NCBI GenBank assembly: GCA_009599575.1
Contig: VWND01000064.1
Location: 310,001-374,000, forward strand
Length of the DNA: 64,000 bases
Source: Blumeriella jaapii
Lineage: Eukaryota; Ascomycota; Leotiomycetes; Helotiales; Drepanopezizaceae
Direction of reading: 5' to 3'
A program made the translations under genes and the position numbers. Below, one piece after another: positions 1-11,019 of the stretch (positions are counted from its first letter, which is position 1; each line of letters starts with the position of its first letter). The notes under the pieces were generated by a model. The model was not told the DNA's origin and made no database searches. It saw only the letters and a list, made by a program, of their open reading frames with translations.

Positions 1-627
1 GAGAGCGTTCGCGCGCCCAGGACGTTCCAGACATGGTTGTGCCAGCCTCTGAGCGGCGTCCGGACACCCAGATGCGGCGTGGCGAAGGTGGTGAAGTTCT
101 AGCAGCGTCAGCATTTGTTTGTGATGTTTTTTAGTTGTTCTGATCTCGGGGATCTAGACACTGCCCTTAACTCCCGTTCTGATCTCGTTCTCAGCACCTC
201 TCCAGGATAAAACCTACTACCGGCGTGATCTTCTCGAAGAACCCTTTGCTATCAAGTAAGCCAACAGCGTACCGGGCGACCAGCCCCCCGAGGGAATACC
301 CAACAAGTGATATTCTTGTGATCTCTTGCCCTGCTAGCGCCAGCTGCTCCATCTCCTCCTCGATCTCGTGGCAGACACGCTCGCCGCCTCGCTCGATGCC
401 ATCGTACGTGAAGCTGCCGCTGTTGCGCTTCGCGACCAGAATGTGCAGGCTTTCCTTAGGATGCTTGTCCCGAAGAGACGCGGCATGACTTTCAGATGGT
501 TTGGGTTGCCCCACAAGCTGTATTCCCTCGTCAGCGCGAACTGGCCCGACGTTGATTCGACTCCACCGTACCCATGAACCAGCACGCAGAGGTGCTGTGC
601 TTCACGACTGCCACCGGTGTAATCCAT
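1..627 (-). pseudogene. ROG1-like DUF676 serine esterase/lipase, 5' part, one frameshift
   Basis: This is a putative lipid esterase of the DUF676/ROG1 alpha/beta-hydrolase family, seen only in its N-terminal part because the gene runs off the left edge. The start is the ATG at 627 (MDYTGG), followed by HLCVLVHG. Intron 1 is 518-571 and joins HG to LWGNPNHL. The nucleophile elbow GYSLGG (GxSxG) follows. Intron 2 is 99-217 and joins ITPV to NFTTFATPHLGVRTP, typical of the family. Between NHL and SLRDKHP (near 490-493) the reading frame changes and one nucleotide appears to be missing. The intron cannot explain this, since it is 54 nt (a multiple of three). Either this copy is a young pseudogene or the sequence has a one-base error. 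Family assignment is firm; functional status is uncertain. Confidence 0.75.
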
Positions 628-1358
628 TGCTGTAGTAGTCGATAGGAAGACCCGGTCCAAAGAGGAGAACGAGAAGGGGAGCAATGTGACGGTAGGCCGC
701 GGGCGATTGACGTCTACCTCGAACCGTGTCGAGATAGACGGCTGACAGTGGAAGGGCGAGCGCTAGATTTGGCTTGGGCGCGTGTCGGGCCGTGGAGCCC
801 GTGGATGCCGTGCTGGGTGGAAGCTTGTATTGTATTATACTGTACTGCGCTGTAACCATCGACGATAAGACGTGCAAGCAAGGACAGGCAAGAATCAGAA
901 AACCCTAAATAAAGCGTGAAGGCGAAAGAGTTGTTGTGAATGCGGCTCAGAGAGAAAAGATAGAGAGAAGGGAGGAGAGAAGGCAAAGAAATGGTCGGTC
1001 GACAATGCCACTTTCTCTCCAACAACAAAGAAAAGATAGCAACACCAACCAACCAGTACAATCGAATTTCTGTCATGGTAAATGGCAATAGAAACACAAG
1101 GAAGGAGAAAGCCGACACGACACAGAGCACAAAGATATCGTTCTTGGAATTTCACATGCTTCCCAATCACTGACCATATCTCGAGATTCTGTATGTAAAA
1201 GTATCTTTATAGGCACGACAGACGGATCCAGACGAGGAAAATGCGGACCTCGGTCTTGGAACTTTCCGTGGAGACTTGATGTATGCGGTATCACAGGATC
1301 ACAGGTAGATAGGTACGATTGGCAATGCCAGATGCTTCAATACAAGCACATATAACAA

Positions 1359-2598
1359 ATGTCCTCAGCCACGCAGTTCATCAACTGCCGCCAATGCAAC
1401 TCCGGCCGCCTCGTCTCCCAACCCAGTACCCTCTCCTCCTCCTCCTCCTCCTCCGGCCTTATCATCTCCAACACACCCCTTCTAGCAAACACTCGACCTC
1501 TCCAACGCCATCGTCGCCCCAGGCTTCCTCGAGTTGCCGACGAACGGCGCCCTTGGCTTTCACTTTGCCCACTTCGCCGACGACAGCGGCCCAGCAACCT
1601 ACCAGGCCGGCGTGCAGAAGCTCGCCCGCGACCTCCCTTCCACGGGCGTCACGGCCTTCTACCCAACGATCCCGACCGTCTCTCCGGCCATCTTCCAGCG
1701 CGCGCTCCCGTTCTTGAGACCGTGCGATGGCTGCACGTGGAAGGGCCGTTTCTCGCATCAGCGAAGAGAGGCGCCCGCGATGAGCGGGACATGCGTGTTC
1801 CCGCCGCTGCCTCCGTAGAATCCGTGTACGGGCAAGAGAATCTCGAGAACGCCATCAAGCTGGTGACGCTGGCGCCTGAGCTCACGCGCGCGCTAGAGCA
1901 TGTCAGGACGCTGAGGCGCGAGTGTGGTGTGCGTGTGTCGATGGGCCACAGTGCCGCGTCTCATGAGGAGGGAGTGGATGGTGTTGAGGCGGGCGCGACG
2001 CTGATCACGCATACGTTCAATGCGACGAAGGCGCCGCATCATCGGGAGCCGAGCCTTGTTGGTAAGAAGCCTCACTCAAATGTACCGTTCCGTTCGTTGT
2101 ACTCTGCTTCTGAGTGTGGATGGAGAAAAAAAACACGTACCAATTGTGTTGTGCATGAAGGGCTCATCTCTGATCTTCGCCCGTCCGTACTTCTCCATGA
2201 TAGCTGATGCCATCCACGTCCACGCCCGCGTCGTCGGCATCGCATATCGCTCCTCTCCTTCCCACTGCATTCTCATCACAGACAGCATTGAGCTTGCCGG
2301 CCTGCCAGATGGTCTCTATCCAGGCCACGCCCAGATCCCTCTCAACCCGCTCAAGGCCGGAAGCCAAGTCACTATTGAAGGCCCGCACACTTTGATCGGC
2401 ACATGTATCGGGCTGGATGAGTGCGTGCGGAATCGGATCGCGTGGGCAGAAATCCCCGTCGAGCAGGCTGTCCGGTGCGTGACGGAGAATGTAGCGGCTG
2501 CGGTGAGGCTGGAAGATAGAGGTGCCTTGGAGATTAATCTTGGACGAAAAGGCGATTTTGTGGTGCTGGGTGAGGGTGGCGAGGTAAGGGAAACTTGA
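1359..2598 (+). pseudogene. N-acetylglucosamine-6-phosphate deacetylase (NagA-like), multiply frameshifted
   Basis: The family removes the acetyl group from GlcNAc-6-phosphate in cytosolic amino-sugar catabolism. From the ATG at 1359 (MSSATQFINC) the frame must shift near 1491 to reach LDLSNAIVAPGF and NGALGFHF. It shifts again near 1730 with loss of roughly ten residues before LHVEGPF. A likely intron (2062-2160) is followed by a third shift before PYFSMIADAIH. The metal and active-site segments HVEGP, SMGHSAASH, THTFNA and TDSIELAGLPDG are still recognisable, and the C-terminus (RGALE...GDFVVL) is complete, ending at 2598. Three lesions in a row argue for a real pseudogene, because COX11 and the genes downstream are intact. 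Local sequence errors remain possible. Confidence 0.8.
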
Positions 2599-3391
2599 AT
2601 AATGGGGGAGAAGGTTCGTTGGACGGTGTAAATGCTTGTTGGACACGACACTATCTTTACTCTATCATGATTTGTTGCCCAAGAGCTTATTGAAGCATCT
2701 GCATGCATCACTTGGGCTATTCTCAGTCTCACCAGCAAGGAAAAGGAATCCCTTATCTGGACTGACACCTTCGGGAAAGAAAGTTGAGAACGGTTCCGTC
2801 CACAGCATTTATCTGCTCAAGGATGTTTCATGCACAAGTATACATCAAATAACAAATAGGAATACACAGAAAATTCAGAAGCAGATTGCGGCCGTTCTCG
2901 AGGGTTACTCGTCTACGCCTAGATGGAAGGAATTGGGAATTGCCAGACCTGAGGCTCGCCAATAAGCACCGGAAAAGTAATATGAAATGATTAAAAACGG
3001 AAGAAAAGGTGTCGTTAACCATAAAGGAAGTTTGAGCAACTTGGGACCTTGTAACTTACTCTCTCGTCTTGCACAGCTTAAGGTCGGTGAGATAGAGCTT
3101 TTGCACCTCGATTGCGAAGCTATCATACGCATCTTTCTTAGTCTTCTTATGTCTTTTCAATATAACTTCGTGAACCACCTATTACCGGTGGAAATCAGTC
3201 CGTACAAATTGCTAGCTTTGCAATCGTTGCTGTGACGATTGAAATTCCGCAGTGTATGCAGGTTTGGCAAAAGCGGAAGTCGGGTGCTTTTCGTCCTATG
3301 AACTTTCTGGCTTCTTTGGTACGGCTAGCCCTAGAAAAGCACGTTTCTTGCACTTCTCGAGAGGCAGCTGCATGCTCTTGTCGTAAACAGC
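2599..3391. other. Intergenic, convergent 3' regions
   Basis: This lies between the 3' ends of the NagA-like pseudogene and COX11. I see no conserved coding sequence, RNA gene or repeat; the short open frames here are not convincing. Confidence 0.5.
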
Positions 3392-4298
3392 TTATGCATA
3401 GGGCTTCAAGTGTCCATTTTTATCGTATCTTGCCTCTGCTCGTAATCAGTACTGTTTCTACGCAAAGCCTACGGAGAAAACTAGGAGAAAACTCACTGAA
3501 AAACGTGTAACTCAGCGTGACCTGCTCAATGCCGCGCATATTCGGATCATTGACAAAATCCGGATCGATGTAGAAGAAAACGGGCATATCCACCGTCTCC
3601 CCAGCATTCAGCCGCTGCTCCTCAAAGCAGAAACATTGAATCTTGGAGAAGTACGGCGCCACCTGCGCCGGCGTCACGCTGTACGTCGCCACCCCGATGA
3701 TGTCGTCGTCCGACCGATTCGTCGCCGTGTAGAAGGCCAGCGCTGTCTCGCCGGGAAGGACCCGCACCTCGCGCTGCTGAGGCACGAACTTCCAGGGCAT
3801 CACGTCCGAGACGGACCCGTTGAAGGTGATGCGGATGCGCTTCGCGGTCGTGACAGGCTTGAGGCGGGCGGAGGGGTCACCGCCGTCGTCGGTGCCGCCG
3901 TGGCCGGGGGCTTTGATCGGCTGGCCGCCCCATCCTGTCGTTTGGCAGATCTACTTCTTCTTTAGCTGTCCGTTCGAGGAGCTGTATGCGTGCTGGGATC
4001 AACGGACCATCTTGTACATCGGCACTGAGCCGTAGGAGAACGCCACCGTTCCCAGAATGACACTAAGGGCGTAGTATAATGTCGAGATGTTCTTCTGCGC
4101 AAATGGCGCGCGCAGTTGCTCCATGGTCGGGGCAACATTGACCTGGGGCTTCGAGGAGTTCGATATCGGTCTGCTGCTCGAGGGATGCCTCGAGAAAGGC
4201 CTGGAGAGGTTGCGGCGGGCGGCTTTTGTGCATGATGAGCAGACCCAAGCTGCGTCTTTGCGGACGAGGCCCGATAGTGATCTTGGAAAGCTGTTCAT
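3392..4298 (-). CDS. COX11: Cytochrome c oxidase assembly protein COX11 (CtaG family)
   Basis: COX11 is an inner-mitochondrial-membrane protein that delivers copper to the CuB site of cytochrome oxidase subunit 1. Exons are 4008-4298, 3497-3950 and 3392-3435, with introns of 57 and 61 bp; the spliced protein is 262 residues. The N-terminus is rich in Arg/Ser and lacks acidic residues, as expected for a mitochondrial presequence. One membrane segment (STLYYALSVILGTVAFSYG, about residues 72-90) is followed by SVPMYKM and ICQTTGWGG. The soluble domain has NGSVSDVMPWKFVPQQ and the copper motif CFCFEEQ. The last exon restores the expected C-terminal KARYDKNG; without this splice the frame runs into unrelated sequence. 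All splice junctions keep frame, so the gene looks functional. The first intron has a weak donor (GTCCGT). Confidence 0.93.
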
Positions 4299-5715
4299 TG
4301 CATTTGTTGCAATCTGAGTGAGTTTTTCAATTCATCGTTCAAATGTTCCATGTTGAAGGACGTTCGGCGAAATTATAACCCGTACCCGATGATAAGCTAC
4401 TGACAACGGGATGGAAAATTGATTGGCCGATCATGTGCCTTTTACTTCAGAGCTTTTGAATAGTTGGCAAAATCAAATCAAATCAAAGTGCGAAAGAAAT
4501 GCGAAGCATGTATATCAAGCCGATGATAGATTAGGTAAACGACTATGAAGTGAATTGAAAGTGCTCTGATAGGCCAATTACTTCTCTGTCTGACAGCACA
4601 GTAATGACCCTGAGCCCCCACTTGAGAATAGTACCCTGAACATACAGTACTTAGAGCAAAGACAATCAACAATCAGAACTGCCTAGGACATTCATAACCT
4701 CTTTTGCATTCATTCCCTTAAATGTCTAGCCATTCTGCTAGTTTTTTAAAAAATTAAATTATTTAAGCTACTGTACTACCATTTGTTTATCAAAGCGTAG
4801 ACCTTTCATTAGTGCTTTCACCACCAGAACACGAAATACCACCCGGTCATCCATCTCCTTTGCCTTACGTTGTTATGCATACATATGTTATTTTTCAGTT
4901 CAAGTCCGAGTTCAAGCCGTTTGTTTACAAGTAGGAGTAGGAGCCTGTGGATATGCGTTCTAACCACTTTAGGAACTAGCAGTAAGTCACGAGGAGCCTG
5001 TAGTCGCAGACCACCTTTCACTCCTTGTAATTCTCTCTCCCCCATAGCTTCTATCAGGTGTTTCAGGGGAGACAGCCAACCTGCGCAGCTCCTGAAACTG
5101 GGACTCCACAATATCGCACATCTATAGTAATTGATTCAAGTGTGCTGAGGCAAGTATACTTACAGTACTACAGTACTGTAGCTTCATGCTTCCAGTCTAC
5201 AATAGAGCTCGGCGACGAAGACAATCAATCCACAGGACATTCGTGTAATCCACGGCAGCCCTGGGGTATCATGATTAAACTCCGAGTATCTAATATCAGC
5301 TTTCTACTGTGTTAGTTCTTTCAGTGACAAGTAAACGTGTTTCGAATTTCAGATGTAGAGATGTTTCCTAATTAGGCATTCTGCTATTGTTCTCATTTCA
5401 TCCATTCGCATTCGTCTGTCTACGAGTCTTACAGTCTATCCAAGAGGTTAAGATACTCAGATTAATGTACATAAGCCCGAAATAGTGGCTTTTAGCTTGA
5501 AGCTGAGTTCCAGTTTACAGGCTAATGAAAGTAAGAAGGAGCAACTTATCATCTAAACCCTTGAGATTTGGACGAACAGCAACGCTCGGCCTCTTTAGCG
5601 ATCTACTTCCCCAATATCGTTGGAGTTCTACTATTCTCACCAGGAGAATTTAGAAAAGTACTGTCTAACGGATCCTGATACGGAGTAATCCTGATGATCA
5701 CCCTATGGAAAGGGA
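4299..5715. other. Intergenic, no gene seen
   Basis: This is the COX11 upstream region plus AT-rich non-coding DNA. It holds a few TACTGTA/TACAGTA palindromes (for example 5159-5180) but no recognisable gene, tRNA or transposon. Confidence 0.5.
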
Positions 5716-5928
5716 TATCGGCGACGAAGGTCATATCGTGACCAGGCCTTGGCATTCACGTCCGGCAAAGAGAAAGCCATCATCAATGGCGAGAACCAAG
5801 AAATTGAAGCCGGTGATCTAAAAGGCATTCCTACTGGGTGACAACACCAGCTCATCAATATCGGCGACACTCTCCTGGTCATTTGGCTATCAGTATCTGA
5901 GAAGAGTGAGGATATGAGAAATGGCTGA
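5716..5928 (+). pseudogene. Cupin-domain remnant
   Basis: One frame from about 5746 reads like half of a cupin barrel. It has a segment INGENQEIEAGD, then GIPTG, an in-frame TGA at 5839-5841, then QHQLINIGDTLLVIWLSV, ending at TGA 5926-5928. The order (turn with Asn-Gly, EAGD, IPTG, H-x-L-x-N-x-G-D) matches the second half of many small cupins. No start codon or upstream half was found, so I read it as a decayed fragment. The stop may derive from a Trp or Arg codon. It lies 590 bp upstream of the FAD oxidoreductase on the same strand. Confidence 0.45.
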
Positions 5929-6427
5929 TTGGTGTCCAAATCTAGTATATGACTTATTCACCGGAGGAGTACAAATGTATATCTGTTCGTTATTCGAAGG
6001 AGCTGGGTGCCAATGAAAAGGGGTAAGGTGTATGTTTCTTTTTCAAATTCTCTCGCATGGACGGCAGCCAGGCTAGGCACGAAAATCAAACCGAGTTCTG
6101 CGTTGTCACACTCGATGTTATTCATCGCATCAAACCCTGGCCAATAAAACGTTCAACTTTATGCTATATACCAAATAACACAGATTTTTCATGCACGCTG
6201 TGTAGTAAGCATCTGGGTGTTGCGGCTATTATGGGGTGCCGCTTTCCCAGCCAGTTACAGCGTGGCGCGTTCGCAAATCATCATGATATTCGAGGATTAT
6301 TGTTTATATTTGACGTTAAGAATATTCTTGAGTCGAGAGACATGTAAGATAGCAGCCAGTCAAATCCTGCTGAACAAGTTAAATTTTCCATGTGAGGGGC
6401 ACTCGCTGGCTAACTACAAGTCAAGAG

Positions 6428-6437
6428 AAATGTATAT
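6428..6437 (+). promoter_or_regulatory. TATA box of the FAD oxidoreductase gene
   Basis: The sequence TGTATATAAC lies about 85 bp upstream of the ATG at 6517. Its position and sequence suit a core promoter; there is no direct evidence of use. Confidence 0.5.
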
Positions 6438-6516
6438 AACCTGCAGCAACCCGCCCTGTATCTACACTAGACATTCAACCACTCTATCCAGTATATCTTA
6501 TTCTCACCTTCTTATC

Positions 6517-8052
6517 ATGACGAACTCCCCAGAACAGAAACTCGCAGCTCTGCAAGTCTTGATCGCCAAACACCGACACATTACACTCGCAACGCCATCC
6601 TCTCCCAACTACGCATCTCTACGTAAGATCTTCGCCCGTGACCAACACGCAGTTCCCCTCGCCATCGTGCGGCCACAGTCCGCCGCGGACGTCTCTCTCC
6701 TGATCAAATTCGCAGTCGCTACATCCATCAGCTTTACTGTCCGAGTCGGTGGTCACAATCTCGCCGGCGCATCGTTCGCACAAGATGCTCTGGCAATCGA
6801 CATGCGCGATATAGCATATACCAACATTGCCGCTGATAAGAAGACAGCTCGCGTGGGAGGGGGGATCTTGCAGCTTGATCTTGCTGTGGCGCTGGAGAAA
6901 GAGGGGCTAGCGACGCCTCTGGGGATGATTGCTAGTGTGGGTTATGTTGGATGGGCGACTTACGGTGGCTATGGCCCGTTCTCTAATCGCTGGGGTTTGG
7001 GCTGTGATCAGATTGTTGGGGCGAAGGTTGTCAATTCCGAAGGGGAGATAGTGGAGGCCGATGAGAGACTGTTGAAAGGGCTGAGGGGAGGCGGGGGTTT
7101 GTTCGGAGTTATCATCGAAGTGACGATCAAAGTCCAGACACTCAAATCTGTAAGTTCTGGTCTGTCTGGATGGTTTTACATGTTGGTGTCTGACTCTTAA
7201 CAGGTGTTGGCGGGTGCTCTCATCCTGGCTTCACATGACTTAGCTACGACCTTCAAAGACTTCAACGCTGTCTATCAAGACATCTCGGTCCAGGGGCTGC
7301 CGTCTGAGCTTGTATTGCAGCAAATTGTCATGAACTCACCAATGGGCAGAGCAATGGCTGTCTCATTCATGTGGAGTTCCGATGACATAGAGCAAGGTCG
7401 AGCCTGGCTGGCAAAGACAGAAGCGCTGGCTCCTGTCGCGATGAATACCGTAGCCGTCTCTACTATTCCTGACGTGCTGCGGGCCAATCTTGCCCTGGTA
7501 CCCGAGAGCATACATGGCGCAAGCTGTACGCACAATCTGAAGAGGGTCACTAGCGAGGTAGCTGTGGTGATTGGAGAGAGTTTCGCGGGCATGAACGATA
7601 ATGCTGGCTGTATGTTCACGATCCATGAACTCCGAGGGGTGTCAGCCGCTGTCAATAAGGACTCGGTGTTTGGCACTCGGGAGCCCCATTTCATGCTGGA
7701 AATCCTTGGTAAGTGCATAAAAAGCATGACAGGTTTCTTGGAGGGGGGTTCGAGATAGGAACTGTACTGATGTGTACTGATGCATCGAATAGGTTATTCG
7801 GCTACAGTCGAGAACAAGAACGCCTCTATGGCATGGGCGGAAAAGACCTGGGCTAGAATCGCCCAGACAGACCCAAGCAATCTGCTCCCTGGAACTTATA
7901 TCTCACTGGACCGTCCAGCATCAGATACCGCCCCTGTACCCCTATCGAGACTCTACGGCTCCAATCACGAAGAACTTCGAGCTCTCAAAAAGGAATTTGA
8001 CTCCAATAATGTCTTTTCGTTGGCTATTCCCTTACTGCAGAATTACTCTTAG
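6517..8052 (+). CDS. FAD-linked oxidoreductase (FAD_binding_4 / BBE-like family)
   Basis: This is a flavin-dependent oxidase/dehydrogenase of the vanillyl-alcohol-oxidase fold, probably acting on a small secondary metabolite or sugar; the substrate is unknown. Exons are 6517-7149, 7204-7708 and 7793-8052 (introns 54 and 84 bp), encoding 465 residues, normal for the family. The FAD domain shows AIVRPQSAADVSLLIKFA and VGGHNLAG; the His near residue 79 is the usual site of covalent flavin attachment. GWATYGGYGPFSNRWGLGCDQIVGA forms the second FAD-binding loop and lacks the Cys used in bicovalent berberine-bridge enzymes. The C-terminus ends in VFSLAIPLLQNYS, without a classic BBE NYxN tail. No signal peptide is evident, so it is likely cytosolic. 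A cupin remnant lies upstream and a transcription-factor remnant downstream, suggesting a formerly larger locus. Confidence 0.88.
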
Positions 8053-8106
8053 AAAAAGTCTCGATGGAACATCAGCCAATTTCCATTCTCATCTTGAAGA
8101 AGCGGT

Positions 8107-9410
8107 TTAGAATGCACCAATTTCATGGGTTTCTCTTTCTTGAAGCTTTTTGATCACTATCGTTATTTTGATCTCCCCTGCAAGAAATTTAAGGAGATAC
8201 TCCATCATCCACATATCCTCTGTAGGCATGTTTTTGCACATCCCCTGTATCGACCAACTGTTCGGATCCGCGTGTGGCGCTAGCGAAGTTTCCAGCGCAT
8301 TCAAAGCCCACGGTGAAAGGAGAAGAGCTTTCAGAAGAGAAACCACTAACCCACGGAACTATCCTAGAACTACCAGCGCCATGTACCCACCAAGCAGAGT
8401 CATCGTTGATGAGTTCCAGACACGAGATGCTCTGCGAAAGCAGCGCCAAGCCAACAGGCTCGCTGGCCTGGAGCAGCTTCACCAACGTCTCTGTTAACCT
8501 GTGAAGCACCGACACGATCTTCTGCTCGATCGCCGCGCTCTTGTTGCACCCGCTCGCGATCAGCCTTTAGTTGAGCAGGATATCCTCGGCGGCAGCTTCG
8601 TAGGGGATCCGAGCATCGCTGTCGGGCTCACACTGATGAGATTTCGCGCAGCTGAGGATGGCATCCATGTCTTGGGTTGCCAGGCCCATGAACTCCGAGT
8701 CTCCAAGCTGGAAAACATGAGGTCTCGATCAGTCTATGTAAGGCTTCGCGAAGGTCAGTGCCGCGAGCACAAGAGGCAAATGAGACATTAGTTTTCCGGT
8801 AAAATGAGGCTACTCATTCGCAACGGCCCAATTCTACACATACCCCACACTTCGCATGGCGCTTGCCGAGTCTCACGATACCCTGGCACAATTCATACGT
8901 CTCGATTTGTTTCCTCGCCGGCGCCGCGGCCCCTGAAGTGCACGAGGCCAGCCAGTGGAAGTGCGCCAGGACCACAGCCACCAGAAACAGCGGCTCCTGA
9001 GCCTGGCGCTCCACATTCGCGAGCGCCTCATGTTGCAGTACCACGGTCTTGTCGAAGCAAGATTAGGCGTAGCGAGACAGCGAGACGTCGCTGGGCGTCA
9101 GGGCCTGGAGGTTCAGCGCGGTGATACCGAGCATGGCGTGGAGCACGATCTTGAAGGCGAAGGCGATCTGGGGATGTCAAAGCACCAGATCGACTCGAAG
9201 ATGCTAAGCTGGGGGTCGCGGACTTTGAGACAGGCGCATTTCGCGTGGTGGTGCATCAAGCGCAGTTCTAGGAGGTTCGAGGAGCTGACGCCGGATGGGG
9301 TGGTGGAGAGAGTCTGGTTCAGGAGGGTTCGGGATGGATGGGATGGTGCTCGCTTGTCGTGCTTGCAGTCGTTCTTGCGTGGGATAGCGTGTTATAGCAG
9401 GACGCAGAAT
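8107..9410 (-). pseudogene. Remnant of a fungal C6-type transcription factor (C-terminal regulatory region)
   Basis: Reading leftward from about 9410, one frame gives NLLELRLMHHHAKCACLKVRDPQLSIFESIWCFDIP, with the LMHH hallmark of the fungal-specific regulatory domain of Zn2Cys6 regulators (Fungal_trans_2/DUF3468 type). After a frame change come FKIVLHAMLGITALNLQAL, an in-frame TAA, and VVLQHEALANVERQ...PLFLVAVVLAHFHWLAS. Further weak pieces continue to about 8107. No Zn2Cys6 DNA-binding domain was found at the 5' side. At least one frameshift and one stop indicate a pseudogene. It converges on the FAD oxidoreductase and may once have been its pathway regulator; that link is inference. Confidence 0.6.
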
Positions 9411-11019
9411 CAACATGCTTCTTCCTGGAATTCGAGCACGGATATGCTTCGTCGCATTTTTGTCGCATCTGTCAGAACTCTGCGCCGAGGGGAACAAGAG
9501 TCCAGCTTGATCCTACTTTGATCTTCCGCTTCTAGTATTGGCTGCATCCCTATCGAGGTCAGAGTTCTGTTCTTGCTAAGCTTCCCTTTCTCGAAGTGGG
9601 CCCGAACAGAGGTACCTTGGTAGACGTTTTTTACGGCTTCCTGTACGTTTTCGTTGCTGTAGTTCCTGGATCTGAGGAGGATATGATAGCAAGAGGTTCT
9701 GACATGTTATCAGAATGCCCTGAGAGGGCTCTGGAAAGAGACGGTCACACGTTAACGGAGATAGGTGCTGTAGATATGTAAACCGTAAGCTTTGAGAGAT
9801 CTATGCGTGATTTAATCAAGAAGCAGGTGAACCTGAGTCTCGCACGTGATTTAAGATACTGGGATGTACGTACATGAAACCGAAAGATCCTGAGGCGAAG
9901 CTATCTATTGCTCTCCTGATAATCAAGCAGGAACTATAGTCTGAATGCGCAAAAAAGTGAACTTGGCACGTTTCCTCCAGTCTTACATACAAATAGTAAC
10001 TCGGGTAGATTTCTCACCCCGTGGAAGACAGTGCAAGCTGCCATCTATGTGTTTTTCTTTCGTTCAACGGCAACGGGCTACCTGATTTGTCAACTAGATG
10101 ACTATTGAAAAGGACGAGATAGGAAAAAGTGAAAATTACTTGCAGAGTAATGCGGTGCATGTCCATGCCAAGGAGCCAAGCCCGTACCTGCCCATGTAGC
10201 TCTGAGACTGATGACAGGAATACAAAAATCAGGTCATTAATCTCATGTAGTGTTCTAAGTTAGCGTGGCTCTTCATCTTATATTTATTGAACCAGAGGCG
10301 AAGGAAGTAGGTAGACACAAGATTTTGTCCAAAGGAAACTAAAAAGGGGCTGCCGGGTAAAACCTCGCTTAACCTCAAGATGTAAACAAGCGAATATAGA
10401 TCCCAGCAATACGCATTCTGCAAAAGTAACAACAGAGGAAAGGGGCCGACTTGACGCACCTGCCATGTTCGACGCCGTCACACCCAGATCCGATGCCCAC
10501 CTAGTAAACACAACTTACAATCCTGGCTGTGTGATTAAACCTGGAGTCTTCACCACAAGTCACGCACACAGATTCATGCACATGGAACCACGAAAGAAGA
10601 AGCTTCTTATTCCTACAAAGCTGATATACATCTGATATCAAAGTACAACCCCAACGTGGGCGAAGCCGACTCCTCCCATCCGAAGTCTAAAAGTCCGATG
10701 CAAGATACGCCTTCCTGGTATGCAAATGGGATCGAGAGGCTGCGCAATGCAGCTGGAAACATACGATAACAACAGGCAGAAGTAGTGAATTGTGCCGAGA
10801 GAAGCTTGAGCCATGATCCGAGTCAAATCATTAAAGCGGCGGGAAAATTAGATCCTAGTTCGTAGAACTAGAGGCCTGGCAAATAGCACCAACGAAATAA
10901 TCAGGATCTCGCAGATAAGGTGCCTCACCCCTCGAAGTTGCAGTATCAAGAAGAATGTGAAGGCTGCCCTTGAAGACCACGGCCTGGAGGTGTGGGGGCA
11001 ATTTGATTCTTAGCTTTCT
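9411..11019. other. Intergenic, no gene seen
   Basis: About 1.6 kb without a recognisable gene, RNA or repeat. The short open frames have no conserved-looking sequence. Confidence 0.5.
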
